From contig JAHRFE010000028.1 of the NCBI GenBank assembly GCA_019084245.1, positions 434,001-498,000 on the forward strand: 64,000 nucleotides of DNA, read 5' to 3'. The position numbers and the translations under genes are program-made. This document shows, piece after piece, positions 48,176-58,139 of the stretch. The notes beneath the pieces are model-generated. The model searched no databases. It saw nothing but the letters and a program-made list of their open reading frames with translations, and was not told the origin of the DNA. Source of the stretch: Hoeflea sp. (GTDB lineage: Bacteria; Pseudomonadota; Alphaproteobacteria; Rhizobiales; Rhizobiaceae). Each line of letters opens with the position of its first letter. Within the stretch, counting starts at the first letter, position 1.

Positions 48176-49390
48176 TCAGGCTTTCTGGCTCTCGATATAG
48201 GCATCCAGCTTGTCCGGATCGAAGATCGCGCCGTCGAAGAATCCGTCCGGCCCGAGATAGAGAAACCGAGAGGATGCGCCGACCGCGATGGTGCGGCTGA
48301 GGGCGCCTTCCACCTTGGAGTTGGCCGAGGGCACCGGAACGTCGATTGCCGAGAGAACGCTTCGATAGATGTCGGGCCGGAAAGTCTGGCGCGCGATGCC
48401 GGCATGGTGGGCGGTGTGCTCGACATAGCCCCAGCGGACCATCTGCGAATAGAACCAGAGCGCGTGGCTCTGCCACGGGAATGTCGCCACCCGGCTGTGG
48501 GGCTGGAAGAAATCCGGCGTCGCCGCCGGTCCTGACCGGCCGAGAATGGAGCCATCGAGCGCGGGCAGGATGACGCTTGCGGGTTGTCCGAGATAGGTGG
48601 GCTGGCTCAACAGCTCGGCAAGATCCGAATGGTTCTCGGGCTGGCCGCACCACTCGGCGGAGCGGTAGAGCGCGCGCAACAGGGCATGCAGCGTCTGCGG
48701 ATCGCGGTCCGCCCATTCCTCTCGAACCGCCAGCACTTTTTCCGGGCTCGACGCCCAGATCGAGGATTTCGTCGTCACGATCCGCCCTGCCCCGCGGGCG
48801 ACACCGACGGTGTTCCACGGCTCGCCGACGCAATAGCCGTCGATCTGGCCCGACGCCAGCGCATCTGCCATCAGCGACGGCGGCAGGATGACGATCTCGA
48901 TATCCGCCTCCGGCGTCACGCCGGAGGCGCTGAGCCAATAGCGCAGCTCGAAATTATGCCCGGAGAAGGGATGCACCACGCCGAACTGCAGCGGCTTACG
49001 GCGCTCCGACTTTCCGGCGAACACGACTTTCGCCAGCGCTTCGCCCGCTCTCCTGGCGTCCAGCAGCTCAAAATCCTGCTGGCGCTGCATCTCGCCCAGC
49101 AGCCTGTTGCTGACGGTGATGGCGTTGCCGCCGAGCCCCAATGCCATCGGCGCGATCAGCCGTGTGTCAAACGGAGTAAGGCCCAGATTGGCGGCGATCG
49201 GCATCGGCGCGAGAGCGTGGGAGATCTCGAACTGGCCCACGGCCAGCTTGTCACGGACATTTGCCCAGGAGGTTTCGCGCACAAGATTGAGCGCAAGGCC
49301 TTCGGCTTCGGCAAAACCCCGCTCCCTTGCAGCAATCAGGATAGCGCTGTCGGTCAAGGGCAGGAATCCGGCGGTGAGCTCTGTCATCAT
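48176..49390 (-). CDS. nasS: nitrate sensor NasS
   Basis: The 404-residue protein is related to NrtA but has no signal peptide (it begins MMTELTAGFLPLTDSAILIAA), which marks it as the cytoplasmic nitrate/nitrite sensor. The NrtA-like pocket (VGQFEISHALAPMPIAANLG; SGQIDGYCVGEPWN) is kept. In known systems NasS holds the antiterminator NasT until nitrate binds. The stop of nasT (49391) is directly adjacent, so the two are co-transcribed. Confidence 0.92.
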   Translation of the reverse strand: MMTELTAGFLPLTDSAILIAARERGFAEAEGLALNLVRETSWANVRDKLAVGQFEISHALAPMPIAANLGLTPFDTRLIAPMALGLGGNAITVSNRLLGEMQRQQDFELLDARRAGEALAKVVFAGKSERRKPLQFGVVHPFSGHNFELRYWLSASGVTPEADIEIVILPPSLMADALASGQIDGYCVGEPWNTVGVARGAGRIVTTKSSIWASSPEKVLAVREEWADRDPQTLHALLRALYRSAEWCGQPENHSDLAELLSQPTYLGQPASVILPALDGSILGRSGPAATPDFFQPHSRVATFPWQSHALWFYSQMVRWGYVEHTAHHAGIARQTFRPDIYRSVLSAIDVPVPSANSKVEGALSRTIAVGASSRFLYLGPDGFFDGAIFDPDKLDAYIESQKA

Positions 49391-49990
49391 CTATTTGCCC
49401 TCATCCCCAAGCAACCGCGCCGACATCACGAGGCTTTCGGCGACATCGGTGATTTTCCTGTTTCCGTTCATCGCCGCCTTGCGCAGCAGCTTGTAGGCGG
49501 TCTCTTCGTCGACGCCGCGCGACTTCATGATCAGTCCCTTGGCCTTGTCGACCACCTTGCGCTCTTCAAGCGCGCCGCGCGCCTCCTCGAGCTCCCGCTC
49601 CAGCCTGGAGAATGCATTGAACCGGCTGATCGCCATGTCGAGAATGCTCTTGACCCGTTCCTGACGCAGGCCGTCAACGACATAGGCCGATACCCCTGCA
49701 TCGATCGCCGACTGCATGGCCTCCTTGTCGGAACGGTCGACAAACATGGCGATCGGCCGTTTCACAGCGCGGGAAAGCTGAAACATGTTTTCCAGCATGT
49801 CGCGATTGGGGTTTTCCAGATCAATGACGATCACGTCGGGTTCATGCAGCGCGATCTTGGCGGCAATGCCGTGCATTTCATTGATGACGGTGACCCTGGT
49901 GTGCCCGGCAGCCGAAAGGCCCGCCTCGATGATGGAAGCGCGGGTTGTATTCTCATCAATGATCAGCACAGACGGCAGCCGGTCGGTCAT
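49391..49990 (-). CDS. nasT: ANTAR-domain antiterminator NasT
   Basis: The 199-residue protein has an N-terminal pseudo-receiver domain (SVLIIDENTTRASII; PDVIVIDLENPN) and a C-terminal ANTAR RNA-binding helix bundle (about residues 135-190: KAKGLIMKSRGVDEETAYKL). NasT binds leader hairpins and lets transcription pass a terminator when NasS releases it. The start at 49990 matches homologues; a GTG at 50029 lies within a palindrome. The downstream leader hairpin with loop AATGAC is a plausible target. Confidence 0.93.
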   Translation of the reverse strand: MTDRLPSVLIIDENTTRASIIEAGLSAAGHTRVTVINEMHGIAAKIALHEPDVIVIDLENPNRDMLENMFQLSRAVKRPIAMFVDRSDKEAMQSAIDAGVSAYVVDGLRQERVKSILDMAISRFNAFSRLERELEEARGALEERKVVDKAKGLIMKSRGVDEETAYKLLRKAAMNGNRKITDVAESLVMSARLLGDEGK

Positions 49991-50016
49991 GACCACATTG
50001 TGCGCAGTTTGCAGAA

Positions 50017-50031
50017 TTGTGCAATGCACAA
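50017..50031. promoter_or_regulatory. palindrome in the nasT upstream region
   Basis: TTGTGCAATGCACAA is a perfect 15-base palindrome 27 bases before the nasT ATG. A third related half, ATTGTGCG, lies at about 49997-50004. It may be an operator or part of an RNA hairpin; I cannot assign a factor. Confidence 0.4.
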
Positions 50032-50174
50032 TACAGCGGGATGGTCCGGCCCGGGATCAGGCGCAGTCTCGCCGCAGGGATTCAGGACATATTCGATGCC
50101 CGGGAGCGTGTCAGTCGTCGGAGGCGTGCTTCAGGACGGCTCTGCCGGCGCACGTTGCCTCACCCCCCTCATAG

Positions 50175-50202
50175 CAAAAAACCTCCGGCTTGCGCCAGAG
50201 GT
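50175..50202 (-). terminator. intrinsic terminator after trcR
   Basis: On the minus strand ACCTCTGGC pairs with GCCGGAGGT (one G-T pair) around GCAA and is followed by TTTTTTG. It lies 62 bases beyond the trcR stop. Confidence 0.8.
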
Positions 50203-50263
50203 CTTGCATGAAGTCCCGCACCCGACATTGCCGGGCCGATGACCGGGCCGGGTCGAGAACCGC

Positions 50264-50962
50264 TCAGCGGTCGTCGTCCTCGTCTTCCGGTTCGGCGCGC
50301 TTCATCGACGAGAGCTTGGCGAAGACCGCATCGGCGTCGATTTCCTTCTCGCCGCCATCCTCTGCAGCCAGATTGGCGGCCTCAGTTTCGCGGACCGAAA
50401 CCAGGACGCTGCCGTGATCGGCTTCAGGCGCCGCACCGCGGTTCTTCGACGCGCGTTCCACTTCCAGATCGAGATCGATCTGCGTGCACAGACCCAGCGT
50501 CACCGGATCCATCGGCGTCAGGTTCGCCGCGTTCCAGTGGGTGCGTCCGCGAATCTGCTCGATGGTGGACTTGGTGGTGCCGACCAGGCGGGAGATCTGC
50601 GCGTCCTTGAGTTCGGGATGATTGCGCACCAGCCACAGAATCGCGTTGGGACGGTCCTGGCGCTTGGACACCGGCGTGTAGCGCGGACCCTTGCGCTTGT
50701 TTTCGGGCACATGAACCTTCGGGTCGGAAAGCTTCAGTCTGTGCTCGGGATTGGCTTCGGCGACCGAAATCTCGTCGCGCGAAAGCTGACCGGTCGCCAC
50801 CGGATCCAGACCCTTGATGCCTTGCGAGGCTTCGCCATCGGCGATCGCCTTGACCTCAAGCGGGTGAAGCTTGCAGAATTGCGCGATCTGATCGAAGCTC
50901 AGTGCGGTGTTGTCGACAAGCCAGACGGCGGTCGCCTTTGGCATGAGAAGCTGCTGTGCCAT
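50264..50962 (-). CDS. trcR: DUF1013 cell-cycle transcriptional regulator TrcR
   Basis: The 232-residue protein begins MAQQLLMPKATAVWLVDNTA, the conserved start of the alphaproteobacterial DUF1013 family named TrcR in Caulobacter. A helix-turn-helix-like segment lies near residues 115-150 (RLVGTTKSTIEQIRGRTHW). The C-terminal tail is acidic (EPEDEDDD). AGGAGG lies 9 bases before the ATG at 50962, which rules out the open upstream extension. It is divergent from acs. Confidence 0.9.
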   Translation of the reverse strand: MAQQLLMPKATAVWLVDNTALSFDQIAQFCKLHPLEVKAIADGEASQGIKGLDPVATGQLSRDEISVAEANPEHRLKLSDPKVHVPENKRKGPRYTPVSKRQDRPNAILWLVRNHPELKDAQISRLVGTTKSTIEQIRGRTHWNAANLTPMDPVTLGLCTQIDLDLEVERASKNRGAAPEADHGSVLVSVRETEAANLAAEDGGEKEIDADAVFAKLSSMKRAEPEDEDDDR

Positions 50963-51204
50963 GAATACAATCCTCCTGTCCGTCCGCTCCGGGGGCGCGG
51001 GCCGTGGATGAAACCACCATTTCCGGGAAATCGGCGTCGTTATAACCGCAAGCCCGGTCAATTGCAATTGTTGCGTTGGGGTTTCGCGGAACCGGCCCAA
51101 GGTCTAATTGCCGCGACACGCTGCGCTGGTATTAATGATCGCCATGGAAGCCGGGTTGGGCTTATTATGACAGCAAGCGCATGCCCGTTAGTGAGGAGGT
51201 TCCA

Positions 51205-53160
<1,956 letters not shown>

Positions 53161-53231
53161 TGCCCGGCATGCAGGCGAAAGCCTGATCTTGAAATTCGTA
53201 TGCCGGCGGAAGAACCGCCTTGAAACCATGG

Positions 53232-53263
53232 AGCCCGCCAGATCATTCCGGCGGGCTTTTTTC
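53232..53263 (+). terminator. intrinsic terminator after acsA
   Basis: GCCCGCC pairs with GGCGGGC around a ten-base loop and is followed by TTTTTTC. It lies 72 bases after the acsA stop. Confidence 0.83.
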
Positions 53264-53355
53264 ATGAATGCGAGATGAAGAGCCTGTTTCGGGACGGTTC
53301 AGAGAGGGCAGTGCATGATCAGGGCATCACATTCGGGAAACAAGGAACCACCGCC

Positions 53356-53778
53356 ATGAAAACCACCATGATCTTGACCGCTGCAGCCATGTTGATCTCA
53401 GTCCCGGCATTTGCCGGACAAAAGCTGGCCGCGCCGCAGGATGGACCGATGCTGGTCAAGTCCGCGCAATTCGCCATCAAGTCGCCAGCATCCAACACCT
53501 GTCCGGCGCCAGCCAAATCGACCGGCTGGATTTTCACCAGCAAGCCCGGAACGGTGTCTTACATGATTGTCCGCAAGGGCGGCGGCGTTGCCGGGCCTTT
53601 CAAGGCCGAAGCCGTGAAGGCCGCCTCGGGTGCGGGCGCAATGGCCACGATCAAGCGCGATTTCGAGGTCAATTCCGCCATTGATGCCGAATACCGCATC
53701 CTCGTTGCCGGCTCGGGCGGAATCGCCTCCAACTGGGCGCCCTTGCGGGCGAGCTGCAAGATCCAGCTGGGCGGCTGA
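53356..53778 (+). CDS. small exported protein, function unknown
   Basis: The 140-residue protein has a signal peptide (MKTTMILTAAAMLISVPAFA, cut before GQKLAAP). The mature part is about 120 residues with one cysteine near the middle (NTCPAP) and one near the C-terminus (ASCKIQLG), which could form a disulfide. Nothing else is recognisable. AAGGA 9 bases before the ATG supports the start. It is plausible as a periplasmic protein; it lies between acsA and the 21-codon ORF. Confidence 0.7.
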   Translation: MKTTMILTAAAMLISVPAFAGQKLAAPQDGPMLVKSAQFAIKSPASNTCPAPAKSTGWIFTSKPGTVSYMIVRKGGGVAGPFKAEAVKAASGAGAMATIKRDFEVNSAIDAEYRILVAGSGGIASNWAPLRASCKIQLGG

Positions 53779-53863
53779 AAATTGGATGAAGCTTTTGCCC
53801 TTGCAATCGGTCAAAACCCGATACAGACTGACGTGTCTTCAACAATTGAAAGGAGGTGATCCG

Positions 53864-53929
53864 ATGTCGAGTGATTCCCAAAAGCCGGTTCGTACGATAC
53901 GGATTGCCGGTCTTCGGAGCAGCCTCTGA
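53864..53929 (+). CDS. 21-codon ORF with full-length Shine-Dalgarno match
   Basis: The sequence AAAGGAGGTGATCC directly precedes ATG with only one spacer base after it. It complements the whole anti-Shine-Dalgarno tail of 16S rRNA. The ORF encodes MSSDSQKPVRTIRIAGLRSS and one more leucine, then TGA. The peptide is basic and has no repeated rare codon that would mark an amino-acid attenuator. A strong terminator follows at 54006, so it may form a small transcript on its own. The function is unknown; it could be a leader, an sRNA with a peptide or a real microprotein. Confidence 0.55.
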   Translation: MSSDSQKPVRTIRIAGLRSSL

Positions 53930-54241
53930 AGAGCCGGTGATACTGGCAAGTCCCGGTCCTTCGCGAAGCGATCGGGCAGGCGTCCAACCGGCGCTGGAAT
54001 TCACGAAGGCCACCCCTCGCGGGTGGCCTTTTTGATGTGTGCCTCCTGCGGCATCGCCCCCGAGAGCCCAGCCTCCTTGATCCGCGGGCGGCGCGACCTG
54101 GGGGTTGATGACCGGGGCATTTTCATGTTTGCTTGGGCTCATGGAAGGTGTGACGTGGTTCAGCGACACCGCTCCACCTGGCGCAACGACCGCCATCTGA
54201 TCGGCCGAGGCCGATCGCAAAAACAATGATCGCTTTGTTAG
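53930..54241. other. intergenic region with terminator and small dyad
   Basis: Besides the terminator at 54006-54033, a short dyad GATCGGC/GCCGATC around CGAG lies at 54199-54216, close to the regulator gene. No other coding sequence is supported. Confidence 0.4.
54006..54033 (+). terminator. intrinsic terminator after the 21-codon ORF
   Basis: AAGGCCACCC pairs with GGGTGGCCTT (10 perfect pairs, loop CTCGC) and ends in TTTTTG. The hairpin starts 76 bases after the ORF stop. Confidence 0.85.
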
Positions 54242-54439
54242 TCGCGCACAACGAATGGAGAAGTTCCGATCGAAGTCCCGCAAGAGGCGCATGACATTGC
54301 CTTCATCACGGAAGTCTACCAGTCGATCCTGCGCGGAGACGGTATCGAGACCCCGCTCAGGGTCTACACCAGCCACTTTCCCGATATCCGATTCAGTTGG
54401 CAGGCCATTTGCGTTCGCCCGGTCGCCTATCACATCGCG

Positions 54440-55438
54440 GTGGGATTCAATTACGACGCGGATTTTTGGAGAGACTATCTTCCCGTCGCCCACCTCAACG
54501 CCATTCCAGCCCTCTCCGCACCCTTCGCCCATCGCGGACTGGTCGATACGCGCGACTTCATCTCGTCGCATGACTATGAGCATCTCGACATCTACAACCT
54601 GTTTTTCCGTCCACGCGACGAACTGAACTCATCGATGGGATTGTGGGTCTACCGGGACGGCGAGGACGTGGCGATGCTGACGGTCGACATCCCGCGCCGC
54701 TACTCAGAACAGGATCGCCAGAAGCTCGAACGCTCGCTCCGGGTGATATTTCCGCATCTCAAGAGCGCTTTCGCCTTGATGATGGATCTGGAACTGAAGC
54801 GCGACCGGCCGGAGACCGCTGTCTTCTGGCTGGAGACCATCCCCACCGCCGCCTACCTGGTCAACCGCAACTGCAAGGTGCTGGAAATGAACGAGGCCGG
54901 CATGCGGCTGGCTGGCAGCGAAGACTGCTCGCTGGCGATTGGCCGCAACCGAATGGTGCGGAGCGGCGCCGCGGCGGTGACGAAGGCGATCGAAGCCAGG
55001 GTGCGGCGCGTAGCGATGAGCCTGGTGCCCGAAGGCCCCTTCGCCATTCCCGACGGGGATCGTCCGCGGCTGTCCGGCTACTGCATTCCCGTCGGCACCG
55101 GCTCCCAGCGCGATTCGGTCTTGCGCCATTTCCGGGACCGCAATCGCGAGGTTCTGCTGGTTGTCGCCGATGCCGACGAAGTGCTGTCCAACCCTCCTGA
55201 AATCATCGAGACGGCGCTCGGACTGACTCCGGCCGAGGCCCGCATCGTGTCCGCTCTCTCCAACGGAGGCGGCTTGCGCGAGGCCGCCGACGCGGCAGGC
55301 ATCGGCTACAATACCGCCCGCTCGCAGGTCGCCTCGGCTTCGGCGAAACTGGGCGTCGGGCGCCAGACCGAGCTCGTGGCCCGAGCCGTGCGCGCTGTCG
55401 GCGCCGTGTATCCTGCGCGGCGATTCACACGAAAATAG
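54440..55438 (+). CDS. LuxR-type transcriptional regulator, start uncertain
   Basis: The visible 332 residues (GTG start at 54440) end with a LuxR-type helix-turn-helix: LGLTPAEARIVSALSNGGGL and YNTARSQVASASAKLGVGRQ. Upstream is a sensor-like region with no named domain. Coding-like sequence in the same frame goes back to a TAG at 54239 (it includes YQSILRGDGIETPLRVYTSH) but has no ATG, GTG or TTG. The nearest ATG, at 54255, is in another frame. So the real N-terminus may be lost to a frameshift, use a rare start, or reflect a sequence error. Confidence 0.72.
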   Translation: MGFNYDADFWRDYLPVAHLNAIPALSAPFAHRGLVDTRDFISSHDYEHLDIYNLFFRPRDELNSSMGLWVYRDGEDVAMLTVDIPRRYSEQDRQKLERSLRVIFPHLKSAFALMMDLELKRDRPETAVFWLETIPTAAYLVNRNCKVLEMNEAGMRLAGSEDCSLAIGRNRMVRSGAAAVTKAIEARVRRVAMSLVPEGPFAIPDGDRPRLSGYCIPVGTGSQRDSVLRHFRDRNREVLLVVADADEVLSNPPEIIETALGLTPAEARIVSALSNGGGLREAADAAGIGYNTARSQVASASAKLGVGRQTELVARAVRAVGAVYPARRFTRK

Positions 55439-55537
55439 CCCCATCGAAAACACCCGCTGTCTGGTGCAATTGCATGATGCGCGCTCGGAACCGATCGCCA
55501 GAATGCGTCAAATCACACCAGAAGAGGAGACGCAAAC

Positions 55538-55900
55538 ATGAACACCATCGCACGCATCGCCAGCCGGTTCAGGCTGCTTGTCCTGGCAGGCGCCATCGCC
55601 ACTCTCGCCGCCTGCCAGTCGGGATCGAGCGGATCGACTGCGGCATCGAGCTCCGAACGCCCGGCGACGGTCGCGGAGATCGAGGCCGTGGCTGTCGGCA
55701 ACACCATCAACAATGCCATGACCTATAATACCGACGGCACCTACCTGTTCCGCGGCGGCAATCCGGGCCGCTACACGATCAGCAGAGGACGCATCTGCGT
55801 CACCTTCAACAGCGGTGGCCGCCGGTGTGACCGCATCGTCCATGATGGCGGCAGTCTGGTCATGATCAACCGCGACGGCAAACGCTTTCCGTTCGGCTGA
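55538..55900 (+). CDS. small lipoprotein, function unknown
   Basis: The 120-residue protein has a lipoprotein signal with lipobox LAAC (ATLAAC, cysteine about residue 26), then a Ser/Ala-rich linker and a conserved-looking C-terminal half with GTYLFRGGNPGRYTISRGRI and two cysteines (ICVTF, RRCDR). It should be attached to a membrane by lipid. The GAAGAGGAG stretch before the ATG is a good ribosome site. No function is known to me. Confidence 0.75.
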   Translation: MNTIARIASRFRLLVLAGAIATLAACQSGSSGSTAASSSERPATVAEIEAVAVGNTINNAMTYNTDGTYLFRGGNPGRYTISRGRICVTFNSGGRRCDRIVHDGGSLVMINRDGKRFPFG

Positions 55901-56202
55901 GCCCTCGGGGCTTGTGGGTCTGGGGGCCTGGGAGGGATCCCGGCCCCGCTTGCCCGCCAGGAACGGAAAGGATGGGAGATGGCTTCGCGTCCTTCGGCTC
56001 CGAGCCGCACTTTGCCAGTCACGGCTCTCATTTCGATGTCCCGGCTGTGGGCTTGATCCTACAGGTCAACACCGTTTTAGTCAGGCAAAGCCCCGCTGCT
56101 GAGCCCCCATGCTTCAGCCCAGTCCGGCTGGCAGAAAGGCGGCTTAACGCATGGACTGCGACGATGATGATTTCCGAAGGATCCTGGGGTGCCCCGAGGG
56201 GC
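55901..56202. other. intergenic region, no gene seen
   Basis: I see no supported gene, repeat or clear signal between the lipoprotein gene and tRNA-Ser. Confidence 0.4.
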
Positions 56203-56292
56203 TGGCGGAGAGAGAGGGATTCGAACCCTCGAGACGGTTCCCCGCCTACACACTTTCCAGGCGTGCGCCTTCGACCACTCGGCCACCTCTCC
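56203..56292 (-). tRNA. tRNA-Ser (anticodon GGA)
   Basis: On the minus strand the acceptor GGAGAGG pairs with TCTCTCC (one G-T pair) and is followed by G and CCA. The anticodon stem CACGC/GTGTG encloses CTGGAAA, giving anticodon GGA (reads UCC and UCU). The long variable arm and the T-loop GGTTCGAATCC are present. The class II shape fits serine. Confidence 0.96.
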
Positions 56293-56558
56293 GCATATCC
56301 GTCTGACGGGCAAGTACCCGGACATGCCGGCCGCTGTCAAGGCGGTCGCCCTGACGGAAAAGCCGGCATTGTATCGCCGCAAATCTCCGGTCCGGATCGG
56401 GCGGCACTATAGCCAAGACGCTTCTCTTGGCAACTGCTATCTGGCGGTTTGGAGAGACAATGTTCGGTTTGAGGGACTGGGGATCAGATCGCATGCGCAA
56501 TGAAGGCCAGGACGACGCCTTCCGGGCTCCATTTCGCCATAACCGGTTCTTGCCCTGC

Positions 56559-56652
56559 TGCATGATTCCCCAGGTCGAAATTGATCCGGGGAATCATGCA
56601 GTCGTTCAAAGTGCTCCTGCATGATTCCTTAAATCGGTATCGATTCAAGGAA
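56559..56652. repeat. pair of palindromic elements, rhizobial type
   Basis: The first palindrome has perfect 13-base arms TGCATGATTCCCC and GGGGAATCATGCA (56559-56600). The second has arms TTCCTTAAATCG and CGATTCAAGGAA with one mismatch around GTAT (56625-56652). Both begin with the same TGCATGATTCC word, so they look like two diverged copies of one element. The rest of the gap 56293-56872 has no supported gene. Confidence 0.65.
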
Positions 56653-56872
56653 AAATCTTTGCAGCAGCCTTAAATTCGACTGCGGCCTCTGTGGGCTTCA
56701 TTCAACGCACGGCCAACGCCCGGCGCGGCGGCCGTTTTGGACCTGCCGCCGCCAGTGGCAATTCCTGCCGGCCATTGCATGAATGTTTTCCGGGCTTTAT
56801 GTCAGGGGCGCGGGTGCCATGGGCACGGCTATGATGCCCGGCCTTGGGCCTTGAGCGTACCGGAGGTTTTGC

Positions 56873-57190
56873 ATGCGGTTTGTGGCACGGGTGGTGAGCA
56901 TGATTTTTCTGGTGTTCGCGGTGATCGCCGGGCTGGTCGACGCCATTCAATCCGTCGCGGCAGGGCAGCCGGTCCTGACCCCGCTGATGGACGCCTGGTC
57001 GAGCAACAGTCCCGAGACGCTGGCGCTGTTTCAGGGTCTGTTTGCCAGCTATCTGCCGGCCTGGGTCTGGGATCCGGGCGCCCTGTGGGTCCTGGCGCAG
57101 CCGGCCTTTGCCGTCTTCCTGGTCTTGTCGCTGATCTTCTATCTGGCAGGGCATCGCCGGACCAGACCGGCAGGCCGGTTCGCGGCCTGA
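56873..57190 (+). CDS. small membrane protein, two helices
   Basis: The 105-residue protein has a first helix at about residues 5-30 (VVSMIFLVFAVIAGLVDAI) and a second near residues 74-93 (QPAFAVFLVLSLIFYLAG), with a basic C-terminus (HRRTRPAGRF). I recognise the general pattern of a conserved rhizobial membrane protein but no function. It is upstream of the MsrA-like gene on the same strand, with 89 bases between them. Confidence 0.7.
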   Translation: MRFVARVVSMIFLVFAVIAGLVDAIQSVAAGQPVLTPLMDAWSSNSPETLALFQGLFASYLPAWVWDPGALWVLAQPAFAVFLVLSLIFYLAGHRRTRPAGRFAA

Positions 57191-57279
57191 CCATTTGACT
57201 TTGGTGACGGCCTTGATCCGCCGCCGGTCGGATCAAGGTCGATGCGGGATGCCTTATCGCGGCGGCAGAAGGAGTTGCC

Positions 57280-57933
57280 ATGTTTCTGGTCGAGATGTTT
57301 CAACGCAAGACCACCATGCCGACCGCAGCAGAAGCGCTTGCGGGCCGCGCCGATCCGGTCGAAACCGCTTCCACCCATTTCGTCAATGGCCGGCCGCTGA
57401 AGGGGCCTTTCCCGCAAGGGTCGGAGATCGCCTGTTTCGCCATGGGGCGGTTCTCGGCTGCCGAGAGACTGTTCTGGCCGCTCCACGGGGTCCATGTCAC
57501 CGCAGCCGGCTATGCTGGCGGCTTCACCCCCAATCCGACCTATCAGGAACTGATGACAAGCCTCACAGGGCACGCCCAGACAGTCATGGTGGTCTTCGAC
57601 CCGGACGTGATCACTTACCGCGCCTTGCTCAGGATCTTCTTTGAAGGCCATGACCCGACCCAGGCGATGCGGCAGGGCAATGACATCGGCACTTTCTTCC
57701 GCTCGGCGATCTTCACGACGAGTCCCTTGCAGCTCGAACAGGCCGGAGCGGCCCGCCAGACCTATCAGGAAGCCCTGACGGCAGCCGGGCACGGCGGACG
57801 GATTGTCACCGCGATCGCACCGCTCACCGAGTTCCATTATGCGGAGACCAACCACCAGCAGCATGCAGCCAGAAATCCCGGCGCCCGAACCGGCCTGAAG
57901 GGGACCGGGGTTGGGTTGCCCGACCTGGCGTAA
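57280..57933 (+). CDS. MsrA-like protein lacking catalytic and resolving cysteines
   Basis: The fold is clearly peptide-methionine (S)-sulfoxide reductase: YAGGFTPNPTYQELMTSLTG, then HDPTQAMRQGNDIGTFFRS and HYAETNHQQHAARNP. The active-site motif GCFWGAE reads GRFSAAE, so the nucleophilic cysteine is arginine (residue 57) and the tryptophan is serine. The C-terminal GYCGL..GTGVSCP region reads GARTGLKGTGVGLP, so the resolving cysteines are lost as well. The only cysteine left is residue 52. The 217-residue frame is intact and AGAAGGAG precedes the ATG, so it is probably expressed as a pseudoenzyme or binding protein. Confidence 0.88.
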   Translation: MFLVEMFQRKTTMPTAAEALAGRADPVETASTHFVNGRPLKGPFPQGSEIACFAMGRFSAAERLFWPLHGVHVTAAGYAGGFTPNPTYQELMTSLTGHAQTVMVVFDPDVITYRALLRIFFEGHDPTQAMRQGNDIGTFFRSAIFTTSPLQLEQAGAARQTYQEALTAAGHGGRIVTAIAPLTEFHYAETNHQQHAARNPGARTGLKGTGVGLPDLA

Positions 57934-58139
57934 AGCCTGACCGGATTGAGGCTCGTCCGATGACGCGAACGCCGGCGGTTTCTCCGTGCGGGCTCAAAAA
58001 TCGGCGTTGGCTTCTGCCCAAAGCCATGCAAGGATATGCGCTTCCGGTCTCGCTCGGCCGGCACATTCCGCAGGTCTGCCCATCCGGGCATGCGGGAGGA
58101 CCCATAAAGATCAACAGATAACCTACAGGGCTGCACATC

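Noticed and set aside
54255-54626. 123-residue frame starting at the ATG upstream of the LuxR-type gene
   Set aside because: Its translation is Ser/Arg-rich and not protein-like, while the other frame in the same stretch is; I treat the ATG as a possible remnant only.
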